The notes beneath the pieces are model-generated. The model saw nothing but the letters and a program-made list of their open reading frames with translations. It did no database searches and was not told the DNA's origin. DNA of 64,000 nt. It comes from CAYQQK01 sp964420065 (GTDB lineage Bacteria; Bacillota; Dethiobacteria; DTU022). The position numbers and the translations under genes were made by a program. Below are positions 26,180 to 34,148 of the stretch, in pieces; the stretch's first letter is position 1; each line of letters opens with the position of its first letter. The stretch is from contig CAYQQK010000005.1 in NCBI GenBank assembly GCA_964420065.1, forward strand, positions 1-64,000, given 5' to 3'.

Positions 26180-26671
26180 ATGAAAGACCTCAAGTCTCGC
26201 GCAGCGTACCTGAAAGGCTTGGCGGAGGGGCTGGCACTGGATGAAAGCGATAAAAAAGATAAAGTTGTCCTTAAAATGATCGATTTTCTTGATGACGTAG
26301 CCGAAGAGATGGAACAACTTCGCACCGACTACGACGAACTTTTCGAGTATGTTGAAACGATTGATGAAGATTTAACTGATCTGGAAGATGATTATTTTGA
26401 AGACGATGCCGGGGATAATGCAGACGGTGGCGGGGACGACGATGACGACAACGCCAATGACAACTACGGGGATGGGTTTACCATCGAGTGTCCAAATTGT
26501 CGCGAGCTGGTTGTTGTCGGGGACGAACTGCTTGACCGGGATGAGCCGATTGAGGTTAAATGCCCCGGTTGCGGCGAAGTGGTTTTGGTTGACGATGATG
26601 ACTGGGAAGAAGAAGATTTGGAAGATCTCCTTGTGGAAGGAGAGACAACGGAAAAGGACGATAAAGACTAA
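26180..26671 (+). CDS. CD1247-like acidic zinc-ribbon protein
   Basis: Protein of 163 residues. The N-terminal 70 residues (DLKSRAAYLKGLAEGLALDE...DFLDDVAEEMEQL) are a helical domain known from clostridial proteins of the CD1247 type. A highly acidic linker, mostly Asp, Gly and Asn, precedes a zinc ribbon with CPNC and CPGC, and another acidic tail follows. The pattern suggests a nucleic-acid or protein-binding adaptor, but no function is established. AAAGGAGGG lies about 12 bases before the ATG. It follows efp closely. Confidence 0.75.
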   Translation: MKDLKSRAAYLKGLAEGLALDESDKKDKVVLKMIDFLDDVAEEMEQLRTDYDELFEYVETIDEDLTDLEDDYFEDDAGDNADGGGDDDDDNANDNYGDGFTIECPNCRELVVVGDELLDRDEPIEVKCPGCGEVVLVDDDDWEEEDLEDLLVEGETTEKDDKD

Positions 26672-27041
26672 ACAAGAAACAGGAAAGAGCCGGTTCTATT
26701 CTGTGTACAGATCGGGAAGGGTATTTGCCGTCTCCTGTTTCTTCAAAAAAGGAGCTGTCCCAAAAGTTTGCCCGGGGCAGCTCCTTTTGACGTTACTACG
26801 GATCACCTGTTCCGCTGTTGCCAAACAAAAAGAGGCCCCAGATAGAAACTCAATTCTACTTCTGCATGGTGTATGTGCCATTTGTTTGCGGGCGACAGGA
26901 TATCTCAATTGCTGTTCTTCTGCTGCTGATCCCTTTTCCCACCGGCCCGTCTTCCGGTTGAATAAAGGGCTGTCCTCCCTCATATAGATAAGCAAGTCTG
27001 CCTCGGGAATACGAACGGGCAGGCCGGGGGGTAAGCGGAGA
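26672..27041. other. Intergenic stretch before the spoIIIA operon
   Basis: Apart from the terminator at 26747-26788, I see no gene in these 370 bases. It should contain the spoIIIA promoter, which in relatives depends on sigma-E. A partial match (TCATATA at 26980 and AATACGAA at 27008) has the wrong spacing, so no promoter is called. Confidence 0.4.
26747..26788 (+). terminator. Intrinsic terminator after efp and the CD1247-like gene
   Basis: AAAAGGAGCTG pairs with CAGCTCCTTTT around an imperfect 20-base loop, ending in a T-run. The A-rich 5' arm makes it potentially bidirectional. Confidence 0.75.
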
Positions 27042-28052
27042 ATGTCCGGAACCGGGGTGCGGATCAAGGAACAGATAGATCCTTTTCTACCTCCGGCGGT
27101 AGCAAAGATCCTTGCACTTTGCCCGTTGTCTTTATGGGAGGAAACGGAAGAGATCCGTCTTCGTCTGGAACGTCCGTTGGCCGTGTTCGGGCGTCGCGGA
27201 ACCCTGTTTTTCAATTCCCGGGGTGCTGCCTGCGAGAGTGACGCAGCTTACCGTCCGGATCGTCGCGATCTGGAGCAGGCCCTGCAGCGTGTCAGTAACT
27301 CTTCCCTTTATGCTTTCGAAGAAGAATTGCGCGGCGGTTACCTGACCCTGCCCGGCGGTCACCGCATCGGCCTGTGCGGTAGGGCTGTTCTGGAAAGAGG
27401 ACGGATCAGCACTCTTAAAAATATTGCTTCCTTGAATTACCGCCTGGCCCGGGAAGTGCCGGGAACCGCGCGCCCTTATGCCTCTTATTTTTTGCACCTT
27501 CCGGAAAAACGTGTTCGCCAAACGATGATCGTTTCACCTCCGGGTGGCGGCAAAACGACCTTTTTACGGGATCTGGCCTGTTGTTTAAGTGACGGCCTTC
27601 CCGAGTTGGGGCAGGGCGGGTTCCAGGTGGCGGTGGTCGATGAACGCTCGGAAATAGCAGGTTCTTTTCGCGGGCTGCCCCAACTCCGGGTTGGCCGGTG
27701 TACCGATGTTCTGGACGGATGCCCGAAGGCGGAAGGGATGATGATGCTGCTTCGTTCCATGGCTCCGCAGGTCATCATGACCGATGAAGTCGGGCGGGAG
27801 GAGGATGGTCGGGCAATTGAAGAAGTGCTCCATGCCGGTGTTGCCCTTATTGCCACGGCCCATGGAAACAGTCTTGAGGAACTGGCCCGGCGTCCCGGAC
27901 TGGCTCGTTTGTTCAAAATGCAGGTTTTTGAACGGATGCTGGTCCTGGGCCGCAGTCGTGGCGTGGGTACGGTTGAGCTCATCCAGGACCCGCGCAACGG
28001 AAAAAAATTATATTCTGCTCACGAAAACGCCGGACGGGAGATGACCCGGTGA
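27042..28052 (+). CDS. spoIIIAA: Stage III sporulation protein AA
   Basis: ATPase related to type II/III secretion motors, 336 residues. In the mother cell it powers the SpoIIIA-SpoIIQ channel that links mother cell and forespore. Walker A SPPGGGKTTFLRDLA near residue 165, VVDERSEIAG, Walker B PQVIMTDEVGREED, and ATAHGNSLEEL are all clear. First gene of a complete eight-gene operon. Confidence 0.96.
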   Translation: MSGTGVRIKEQIDPFLPPAVAKILALCPLSLWEETEEIRLRLERPLAVFGRRGTLFFNSRGAACESDAAYRPDRRDLEQALQRVSNSSLYAFEEELRGGYLTLPGGHRIGLCGRAVLERGRISTLKNIASLNYRLAREVPGTARPYASYFLHLPEKRVRQTMIVSPPGGGKTTFLRDLACCLSDGLPELGQGGFQVAVVDERSEIAGSFRGLPQLRVGRCTDVLDGCPKAEGMMMLLRSMAPQVIMTDEVGREEDGRAIEEVLHAGVALIATAHGNSLEELARRPGLARLFKMQVFERMLVLGRSRGVGTVELIQDPRNGKKLYSAHENAGREMTR

Positions 28053-28579
28053 ATACAAGCTGGGTAAAAGCAGCGGGGGCTCTTTGCGTATTTTTTTCCG
28101 CGGCTGCCTTCGGGGAGTTCAAGGCCCACGTCCTGGCTACCCGGGTGCGTCATCTCCAGCAATTTGAACAGTCCCTGGGCCTTTTGTGCGGCGAGATTTC
28201 TTTTACCCGCACCCCCCTGCCCGAAGCATTTGTGCGGGTGGCCGGCCAGTTGGAACAGCCGGTAGGGCAGCTCTACCGTATTGCGGCAGGATACCTGCAA
28301 CCCGGCAGCAACCTTACTCCCCGGGAAGCATGGCAGACTTCGCTGGAAGAGATCCGGTCTCAAACCTGTTTTACCCCGGGCGATGGTGAAATCATCGCCT
28401 CCCTGGGTATATCTCTCGGTTTCAGCCGGCAGGAAGAACAATTGGAGCAGATCCGGTTGGTCACAAGGCGTCTGGAAAATATCCTGCCGGAGGCAATGGA
28501 AAACAAGCAACGGGGTGCGAGAATGTGGCGCTACATCGGGGTCCTGGGGGGAGCGGCCCTGATTATTCTTTTACTCTAG
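28049..28579 (+). CDS. spoIIIAB: Stage III sporulation protein AB
   Basis: Protein of 176 residues with a hydrophobic N-terminal helix and a C-terminal one (YIGVLGGAALIILLL), and a helical core resembling GspF-type platform proteins. LLCGEISFTRTPLPEAF and GDGEIIASLGISLGFSRQEEQ are family-typical. GTG 28049 overlaps the spoIIIAA stop by four bases. Confidence 0.93.
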   Translation: MNTSWVKAAGALCVFFSAAAFGEFKAHVLATRVRHLQQFEQSLGLLCGEISFTRTPLPEAFVRVAGQLEQPVGQLYRIAAGYLQPGSNLTPREAWQTSLEEIRSQTCFTPGDGEIIASLGISLGFSRQEEQLEQIRLVTRRLENILPEAMENKQRGARMWRYIGVLGGAALIILLL

Positions 28580-28594
28580 GGCGGAGGGGTTCGC

Positions 28595-28801
28595 TTGAAC
28601 GGCGTCAATATCGACCTACTGTTTAAAATCGCCGGCATTGGCATTTTTATTTCGGTATTGAATATTGTCCTCAAACAGGCGGAGAAGGAAGAACAGGCGC
28701 AAATGCTCACCCTGGTTGGGGTGGTAATCGTACTGCTGATGGTCCTGCAGCTGATTAACCAACTCTTTACCAGTATCAAGACTATCTTTAACCTTTTCTA
28801 G
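28595..28801 (+). CDS. spoIIIAC: Stage III sporulation protein AC
   Basis: Membrane protein of 68 residues with two hydrophobic helices separated by KQAEKEEQAQML, the usual SpoIIIAC layout. It starts at TTG 28595 behind GGCGGAGGGG. It belongs to the mother-cell part of the SpoIIIA channel. Confidence 0.93.
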   Translation: MNGVNIDLLFKIAGIGIFISVLNIVLKQAEKEEQAQMLTLVGVVIVLLMVLQLINQLFTSIKTIFNLF

Positions 28802-28817
28802 GCGGGTAAGGCGGATC

Positions 28818-29204
28818 ATGGAGATCGTGCAGGTAGTAGGCTTGGGCCTGGTGGCGGCTCTTTTAGCGGTAATTTTGCGGGAATACCGGCCTGAAATGGC
28901 CATGCAGGTTTCATTGGTTGCGGGAATCATGATCATTATGCTCGTGATCGACCGGGTGGTAGTGACCGTTAACGTTATTTCCGACATGGCGGTGGGGGCG
29001 GGAATCAACCTGATCTACCTGCAAACCCTGCTCCGGATTGTCGGCATCGCCTATCTGGCCGAATTCGGGGCGCAGGTGTGCCGGGATGCGGGAGAAGGTA
29101 ACATCGCCGCACGGGTTGAGTTTGCCGCCAAGATTGTTATCCTGGTCATGGCCGTACCGGTGATCGTGGCGGTGATGGACAAAGTGCTCCTCCTGGTTCC
29201 CTGA
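28818..29204 (+). CDS. spoIIIAD: Stage III sporulation protein AD
   Basis: Polytopic membrane protein of 128 residues, with four hydrophobic stretches and the family motif LRIVGIAYLAEFGAQVCRDAG. Sixteen bases after spoIIIAC. Confidence 0.93.
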   Translation: MEIVQVVGLGLVAALLAVILREYRPEMAMQVSLVAGIMIIMLVIDRVVVTVNVISDMAVGAGINLIYLQTLLRIVGIAYLAEFGAQVCRDAGEGNIAARVEFAAKIVILVMAVPVIVAVMDKVLLLVP

Positions 29205-29231
29205 CAGTATGCCTGACGGGGAGGAAAATAA

Positions 29232-30431
29232 ATGGGCCCCGCATTGCCCGGCCGGTGGATCGTTCCGGCCATTGTCTCATTGTTTTTGATTATGTTTTTC
29301 CCGGTTCCGACGGGGGCGTCAATTCAAACCGTCCCGACCGGCGTTGAAATTGCCCCGGAGATCGCCGGCGAGCTCGATCTTACTTTTTTTGAACGTTACT
29401 GGCATGAACTCGAACGGGAGGCCGGGGAATATCTGCCGGGGTTGCACTGGCGTAATTATTTTACCGTACCGGGCGAGGAACCGTTGTTCTTGGAACCGGG
29501 AAGAGCGATCGGGGGGCTGGCGCGTTTTCTCTGGGGGGAAGTGAGCTTGAATTTCCGGGTGATGGGACAATTGATCCTGTTGGCGGTTGTGGCAGCATTG
29601 CTGCAAAACCTGGAAACGGCCTTCGAACGGGAACAGGTGGCTGCCTTGACCCGTGGCATTGTTTTTATTGTTTTACTGGGGGTATGCCTGCACAGCTTTT
29701 ATGCCGCTCTGGGCGTTGCCGCCAGGGCGGTAGACAACATGGTAGATTTTATCCTGGCCATGCTTCCCGTTACTCTGGCCTTGCTCGCCTCCCTGGGCAG
29801 CCTGGCTTCGGCGGCCATGCTCCATCCCTTGATTATTTTTGGGGTGAATTTTTTTGGCACCGTCATCCGCGAATTTATATTTCCATTGATATTTTTAAGT
29901 ACGATCCTGGCCCTGGCCGGTCATTTCTCCCCCCATTTCAAAGTAGAACGTTTGGCCGGTCTGTTGCGTGATCTGAGCATGTGGGGGCTGGGATTGTGTA
30001 TGACCGTGTTTACCGGATTTTTGGTGGTTCAGGGGGCGGCGGGAACCTTTTCGGATGCGGTGACCTTGCGTACAGCCAAGTACATGACCGGAGCCCTGGT
30101 GCCGGTAATCGGGAAAATGCTTGCCGATGCCGTTGAAACGGTGGCGGGGGTTTCTCTGGTGCTTAAAAACAGTATCTACCTGGCCGGTACGGTGATCCTG
30201 TTCGTTATAACCGTTTTCCCCCTGCTCAAGTTGATCGCTTTGGTGGCGGTTTACAAGGTTACTGCCGCCCTGGTGCAACCCCTGGGGGAGTCAAACCTGG
30301 GGGAGGCGATCAACACCATGGGAAACTGTCTCCTTTTCTTGTTCGCTTCCGTAGCCGGGGTCGCTCTGATCTTTATTATTGCCGTGACGGTGATCGCCGG
30401 GGCGGGGAATGCGGCGGTGATGTTGCGATGA
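29232..30431 (+). CDS. spoIIIAE: Stage III sporulation protein AE
   Basis: Protein of 399 residues: an N-terminal signal-like helix (VPAIVSLFLIMFFPVPTGAS), an extracytoplasmic segment, then seven or more hydrophobic segments. NFFGTVIREFIFPLIFLSTIL, YMTGALVPVIGKMLADAVETV and NTMGNCLLFLFASVAGVALIF are characteristic. Largest membrane subunit of the SpoIIIA complex. Confidence 0.95.
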   Translation: MGPALPGRWIVPAIVSLFLIMFFPVPTGASIQTVPTGVEIAPEIAGELDLTFFERYWHELEREAGEYLPGLHWRNYFTVPGEEPLFLEPGRAIGGLARFLWGEVSLNFRVMGQLILLAVVAALLQNLETAFEREQVAALTRGIVFIVLLGVCLHSFYAALGVAARAVDNMVDFILAMLPVTLALLASLGSLASAAMLHPLIIFGVNFFGTVIREFIFPLIFLSTILALAGHFSPHFKVERLAGLLRDLSMWGLGLCMTVFTGFLVVQGAAGTFSDAVTLRTAKYMTGALVPVIGKMLADAVETVAGVSLVLKNSIYLAGTVILFVITVFPLLKLIALVAVYKVTAALVQPLGESNLGEAINTMGNCLLFLFASVAGVALIFIIAVTVIAGAGNAAVMLR

Positions 30432-30434
30432 AGG

Positions 30435-31079
30435 ATGCAGACAAGAGTGATCACCATGCTTGATCGGGTTGAGGATCTGGTTCACAACCTGGTCCTGCTC
30501 CTCTTCGTGGTCGTGTTTTTGGAGATGCTCATGCCCCGGGGGCAGTTTAACCGCTACTTGCGTATGGTGGCGGGGTTGTTGGTAATTTTGATGATTCTCA
30601 CCTTCGCCGGCACCCTGTTGGGACGCGTTCCGGCGGAAAAAAGCCTGGTTGTCCTGGCTGAACAGAACGATTTTGCTCCGGAGATCCGGGGGACAGAGCT
30701 GTGGCATCTGAATCATCGGCAGGCGTTGCAGCTTTACCAGGATAATCTGGCCGATTTTGTTTCCCAAATTATTGCCGAATCGGGGATGGGGGGAGTGAGT
30801 TCGGTCCGGATGGAAATAGAGAGCAGTGAGAACAGCCCCTCCTATGGCGCCGTCCTCGCCCTGGAGGTGGTAGTGGAACGAAAACCGGTACCGCTGGAGA
30901 AAGAACAAAACGAACCGGTGCTGGTGCCGCCGGTTGATATCGGGCCGTTCAAAAAAGAAACCGGTGCGGAACAAGATCCCGGCAAAAACGAAGCGGAACG
31001 GATTCCTGACCTGGAAAAAATGCTGTCGGACCGGTTACAACTACCGTTATCGCGGATCGTAGTCCGGGAACGTTCTTAA
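30435..31079 (+). CDS. spoIIIAF: Stage III sporulation protein AF
   Basis: Protein of 214 residues with two N-terminal membrane helices (LVLLLFVVVFLEMLM and MVAGLLVILMILTFAGTLL) flanking PRGQFNRYLR, a SpoIIIAF hallmark. The domain facing the intermembrane space is predicted to have a ring-building fold, with a charged linker near residues 150-185. Starts at ATG 30435 or ATG 30456. Confidence 0.92.
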   Translation: MQTRVITMLDRVEDLVHNLVLLLFVVVFLEMLMPRGQFNRYLRMVAGLLVILMILTFAGTLLGRVPAEKSLVVLAEQNDFAPEIRGTELWHLNHRQALQLYQDNLADFVSQIIAESGMGGVSSVRMEIESSENSPSYGAVLALEVVVERKPVPLEKEQNEPVLVPPVDIGPFKKETGAEQDPGKNEAERIPDLEKMLSDRLQLPLSRIVVRERS

Positions 31080-31151
31080 CCGGCAAGAACCGGCCTTTAC
31101 CGTGCCATCCCGCGGTGAATCTTTGGCCGTGCAGGGGGGTAACTGGAAACG

Positions 31152-31739
31152 GTGTCTGTGATGGAGACGATCAAGAAATTGTTTCAATGCCTTGGCAATA
31201 AGGAAAACGGGAAGGGCTTTACCCTGCGAATCATGCTTTTACTGGTGTTGGGGGTTTTCTTGATGTTGGGCAGCTCCTTTTGCAGCCGGTTGAGGGAGGA
31301 AAAATCTTATTCTGCTGCGGAAACACCATTGATACCGCCGGCCGTTGAGGATGAAAAGGACGTACGTGAATTGAGGGCCATGTTGGAACAGATCCGGGGG
31401 GTTGGAACGGTAAGCTTGTTCCTTACCTATGAATCGATGGGTCGATTTGAACCGGTTACCGACGGAGATGAAACCGTCCGCCGCACGGTCGAAGAGGATG
31501 GAAGCGGGGGTAGCAGGGAAATTCTTGAAGAGACACGGCGCGAAACTTATGTCATCTTAAGAGATCTCCAGGGTAAAGAAAACCCCCTGATCGTTGAAGA
31601 AAGGAAACCACGTTTTCGGGGAGTACTGGTTGTAGCGGAAGGGGCGGAGGATCCGGCGGTAAAAGCGATGCTTGTGGAAGCCTTGCGAGCGGTGCTCGAT
31701 TTGCCCGCCCACCGGATCACCGTTCTGCCCCGTTGGTAG
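31152..31739 (+). CDS. spoIIIAG: Stage III sporulation protein AG
   Basis: Protein of 195 residues with one membrane helix (IMLLLVLGVFLMLGSSF) and a ring-building domain. SpoIIIAG forms a large oligomeric ring between mother cell and forespore. LRAMLEQIRGVGTVSLFLTYES and a C-terminal GVLVVAEGAEDPAVKAMLVEAL region are typical. Start GTG 31152 or ATG 31161, with GGGGGGT upstream. Confidence 0.92.
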   Translation: MSVMETIKKLFQCLGNKENGKGFTLRIMLLLVLGVFLMLGSSFCSRLREEKSYSAAETPLIPPAVEDEKDVRELRAMLEQIRGVGTVSLFLTYESMGRFEPVTDGDETVRRTVEEDGSGGSREILEETRRETYVILRDLQGKENPLIVEERKPRFRGVLVVAEGAEDPAVKAMLVEALRAVLDLPAHRITVLPRW

Positions 31740-31776
31740 TACCGGTTTAAAAGAAACAAAAAGGGGGTTGCCGGGA

Positions 31777-32304
31777 ATGCTGCGCAGGATATTTTGGGCA
31801 GCGGCGATATTGACGCTGATAGGCGGCACTTACTGGATTATGAGCGGGTTGGATTCGGAATTGCAGTGCTATGAAGTTCAACCGGACGATGGGGCCGGGC
31901 CGGCCGAGACGGTTACTGACTGCGTTGCCGAGGAGGAACCGGGATTTGACGAAGGCGGAACTTTTTTTGTGGAATATCGCTTGCAACGGGATCGGGTCAG
32001 GGCCCGGGAGGTGGAAATGCTGGAGGAATTGATTGATCAGAGCCGGGCCGATCCGGAAAAAAAAGAACAGGCCGGGTCTATGCTCCTGGAGTTGATTCAG
32101 CTTATGGAACAGGAGTTGCTGGTTGAAAACATGCTCCGGGCCCAGGGGTATGACGATGCCGTTTTCTTCTACCGCAACGGGTTTGCTACGGTCATGGTTA
32201 AAAAAGGCGAAATCAGTGAGCGTGAGTTTGTTCAGATCACCGGTGCTGTCGCTGCAATTGCCGGGGTAGAGCGGGAAGAGATCGAGGTGATCACCAGGCC
32301 TTGA
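31777..32304 (+). CDS. spoIIIAH: Stage III sporulation protein AH
   Basis: Protein of 175 residues: a membrane helix near the N-terminus (FWAAAILTLIGGTYWIM), then an acidic linker, then a YscJ/FliF-like domain (EYRLQRDRVRAREVEMLEEL, YDDAVFFYRNGFATVMVKKG). It binds forespore SpoIIQ. ATG 31777 is chosen over upstream in-frame starts because those lie inside spoIIIAG. Last gene of the operon; accB/accC, often next in relatives, are absent. Confidence 0.93.
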   Translation: MLRRIFWAAAILTLIGGTYWIMSGLDSELQCYEVQPDDGAGPAETVTDCVAEEEPGFDEGGTFFVEYRLQRDRVRAREVEMLEELIDQSRADPEKKEQAGSMLLELIQLMEQELLVENMLRAQGYDDAVFFYRNGFATVMVKKGEISEREFVQITGAVAAIAGVEREEIEVITRP

Positions 32305-32314
32305 CGAGAATAAA

Positions 32315-32343
32315 TTGAACAATAAGATCCGCTCTGGTATAAT
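32315..32343 (+). promoter_or_regulatory. Sigma-A promoter for asp23-amaP-nusB
   Basis: TTGAAC (32315-32320), 17 bases, TATAAT (32338-32343). It lies 79 bases before the asp23 start and shortly after spoIIIAH, so the vegetative genes have their own promoter. Confidence 0.75.
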
Positions 32344-32421
32344 GACTCCATCGGAACAGGCATGCATACCCGCCGGGGACTTTTGGTTTTGCTTTCCGGC
32401 GGAATTGAAAGGAGTTTAACA

Positions 32422-32817
32422 ATGGAAAGTGAAAAGAACCATGTGCTACCGACAGATATGGGAACGGTCAAGATTGCCGATGAGGTAGTGGCTGTGGTAT
32501 CGGGTTTGGCGGCGATGGAGGTGGATGGGGTATCGGCCATGAGCGGTGGACTTGTCGGCGGTATTGCCGAAGTTCTGGGCCGGCGTCAGCTTTCGAAGGG
32601 CGTTAAAGTTGAGGTGGGGACGGAGGAGACCAGCATTGACATCTTTATTATCGTCAAGTATGGAGCACGTATTCCCGATGTCGCCTGGGGTATCCAGGAA
32701 AATGTCAAAAAAGCGGTTGAAAACATGACCGGCTTGCGGGTAGTACAGGTTAACGTTCACGTTCAGGGGATCAATTTCCCCCAAAAGGAAGAGGGCAGGG
32801 AAAAGGAAGATTCCTAA
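32422..32817 (+). CDS. Asp23/Gls24 family envelope stress response protein
   Basis: Protein of 131 residues with the Asp23 pattern: GTVKIADEVVAVVSGLAAMEVDGV, then DIFIIVKYGARIPDVAWGIQENVKKAVENMTGL and VNVHVQGI. Asp23 proteins coat the inner face of the membrane through the AmaP anchor, and an amaP gene follows directly. ATG 32422 has AAAGGAG upstream. This corresponds to yqhY, which sits before nusB in many Firmicutes. Confidence 0.94.
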   Translation: MESEKNHVLPTDMGTVKIADEVVAVVSGLAAMEVDGVSAMSGGLVGGIAEVLGRRQLSKGVKVEVGTEETSIDIFIIVKYGARIPDVAWGIQENVKKAVENMTGLRVVQVNVHVQGINFPQKEEGREKEDS

Positions 32818-32847
32818 AACTCGCCGGCGGCAAAGGGAGCGGTGCAG

Positions 32848-33387
32848 ATGAGAGTGGCAGTGCGGTTGTTTCTTGTTCTGGCCGGATTGATCTTGCTGGT
32901 AGCAGGCTTGTTTCTGTTTGCAGCCGCCCTCGATTTGGTGCCCGGGGTCGGGACGAGCCCGGATTGGCTGCCCGAGCGACTGCCCCTGCCGATGGCCGGT
33001 GCGGTAGTTTTATTGATCGCTCTAGTTTTGCTGGTATCCGGGTTGCACCGGGGCGCCAGGCCGGCGGACACCGTTCTCCGGCATGGTGAGCTTGGTGAGG
33101 TGCGGATCGCAATCGCAGCTATTGAAAACATGGTCCTGCGTGTGACCCAGCAATGCAGTGGCATCAAAGAATCCGATCGTCGGGTTTCACAATCGCCGCA
33201 AGGGTTGTCAATTGAAACGCGCATCAAGGTCATGCCGGATCTGGAACTTCCTGAACTTTCCAGCGCGCTCCAGGAGAAAATTCGGGAGTACGTTGAACGC
33301 ATTACCGGCATTAAAGTTGCGACGGTCAGGGTCGTGGTCGAAAATATTGTGACCGATCTGGCTGTTCAGCGCAAGATCCAGAAGTAA
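32848..33387 (+). CDS. amaP: Alkaline shock response membrane anchor protein AmaP
   Basis: Protein of 179 residues: two N-terminal membrane helices (LVLAGLILLVAGLFLFAAAL and MAGAVVLLIALVLLVSGLH) and a cytoplasmic Asp23-like domain (GEVRIAIAAIENMVLRVTQQ, IREYVERITGIKVATVRVVVENI). It anchors Asp23-type proteins at the membrane. ATG 32848 is preferred over GTG 32842. Confidence 0.9.
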   Translation: MRVAVRLFLVLAGLILLVAGLFLFAAALDLVPGVGTSPDWLPERLPLPMAGAVVLLIALVLLVSGLHRGARPADTVLRHGELGEVRIAIAAIENMVLRVTQQCSGIKESDRRVSQSPQGLSIETRIKVMPDLELPELSSALQEKIREYVERITGIKVATVRVVVENIVTDLAVQRKIQK

Positions 33388-33419
33388 CGATTGGTTTATT
33401 GGATAAAGGAGAGAACGCC

Positions 33420-33647
33420 ATGCCGGAGCAAAACTGGTGGGAGCTTTTGACCAGGCACTGGGGCAAACTTGCCGGCGCCCTGGGAGGACTGGTGTTCGCC
33501 CTGCTTGTGGTCAGGTACGGTTTTTGGAACGGGCTTTTTATCGTCATTTGTATCGCTCTTGGATTGTACCTGGGGTGGCGTATTGATGAACACCAGGGGC
33601 TGCGTAACTTTCTGGAGAAACTTCTTCCCCCCCGGGAGCACTATTGA
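33420..33647 (+). CDS. DUF2273 small membrane protein
   Basis: Protein of 75 residues with two hydrophobic helices (LAGALGGLVFALLVVRYGFW and LFIVICIALGLYLGWRID) and the family end RNFLEKLLPP. DUF2273 genes nearly always accompany asp23/amaP. ATG 33420 has AAAGGAGAG upstream. Confidence 0.88.
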   Translation: MPEQNWWELLTRHWGKLAGALGGLVFALLVVRYGFWNGLFIVICIALGLYLGWRIDEHQGLRNFLEKLLPPREHY

Positions 33648-33731
33648 ATTTTTCCTACCGGGAGCAGCAGGTTTTTTCTCCCGCGGGTTTATCCGCAAAC
33701 CGGATTATTACCGGCAAAGGACTGATCAGGA

Positions 33732-34148
33732 TTGAGCCGTCGTTTGGCCCGCGAAGTAGCCTTCCGAACCCTTTTCCAGATAGATATCGGCAAATGTGAT
33801 CCCGCCAGGGCCTTGCGCTACGCACTGAACGGTTTTTCTTTTCTTGAAACGGAAACTATTTTCATCGATGCCCTGGTGCACGGCACCCTGCGGGAGCAGG
33901 AAACGATTGATCGGATCATCCGTAAATTCCTGGTTGGTTGGGAGCTGGAACGCTTGCCGGCGGTGGATCGCAGTTTACTTCGCCTGGCCGTTTTTGAAAT
34001 TCTATTCCGTGCCGATATCCCAACTGCCGTTTCGATTAACGAAGCCCTGGAACTGGCCAAAAAATACGGGTCCAGCAGTGATAGTATAGCTTACATGAAC
34101 AGCGTCCTTGATCGTTCTACGGGTGAGATAAACGGTGACAGGTCCTAG
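33732..34148 (+). CDS. nusB: Transcription antitermination factor NusB
   Basis: All-helical RNA-binding protein of 138 residues that acts with NusE in rRNA antitermination. LAREVAFRTLFQIDIG, FLVGWELERLPAVDRSLLRLAVFEILFR, and VSINEALELAKKYGSSSDSIAYMNSVLD are diagnostic. It starts at TTG 33732. Its last 14 bases overlap the TsaD-like gene. Confidence 0.96.
   Translation: MSRRLAREVAFRTLFQIDIGKCDPARALRYALNGFSFLETETIFIDALVHGTLREQETIDRIIRKFLVGWELERLPAVDRSLLRLAVFEILFRADIPTAVSINEALELAKKYGSSSDSIAYMNSVLDRSTGEINGDRS

Noticed and set aside
26747..26790. Insertion-sequence end (sequence GGAGCTGTCCCAAAAG)
   Set aside because: It looks like some IS termini, but no transposase or matching second end exists nearby and the hairpin with T-run works as a terminator.
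26980..27015. Sigma-E promoter for spoIIIAA
   Set aside because: TCATATA and AATACGAA are present but 21 bases apart, too far for sigma-E.
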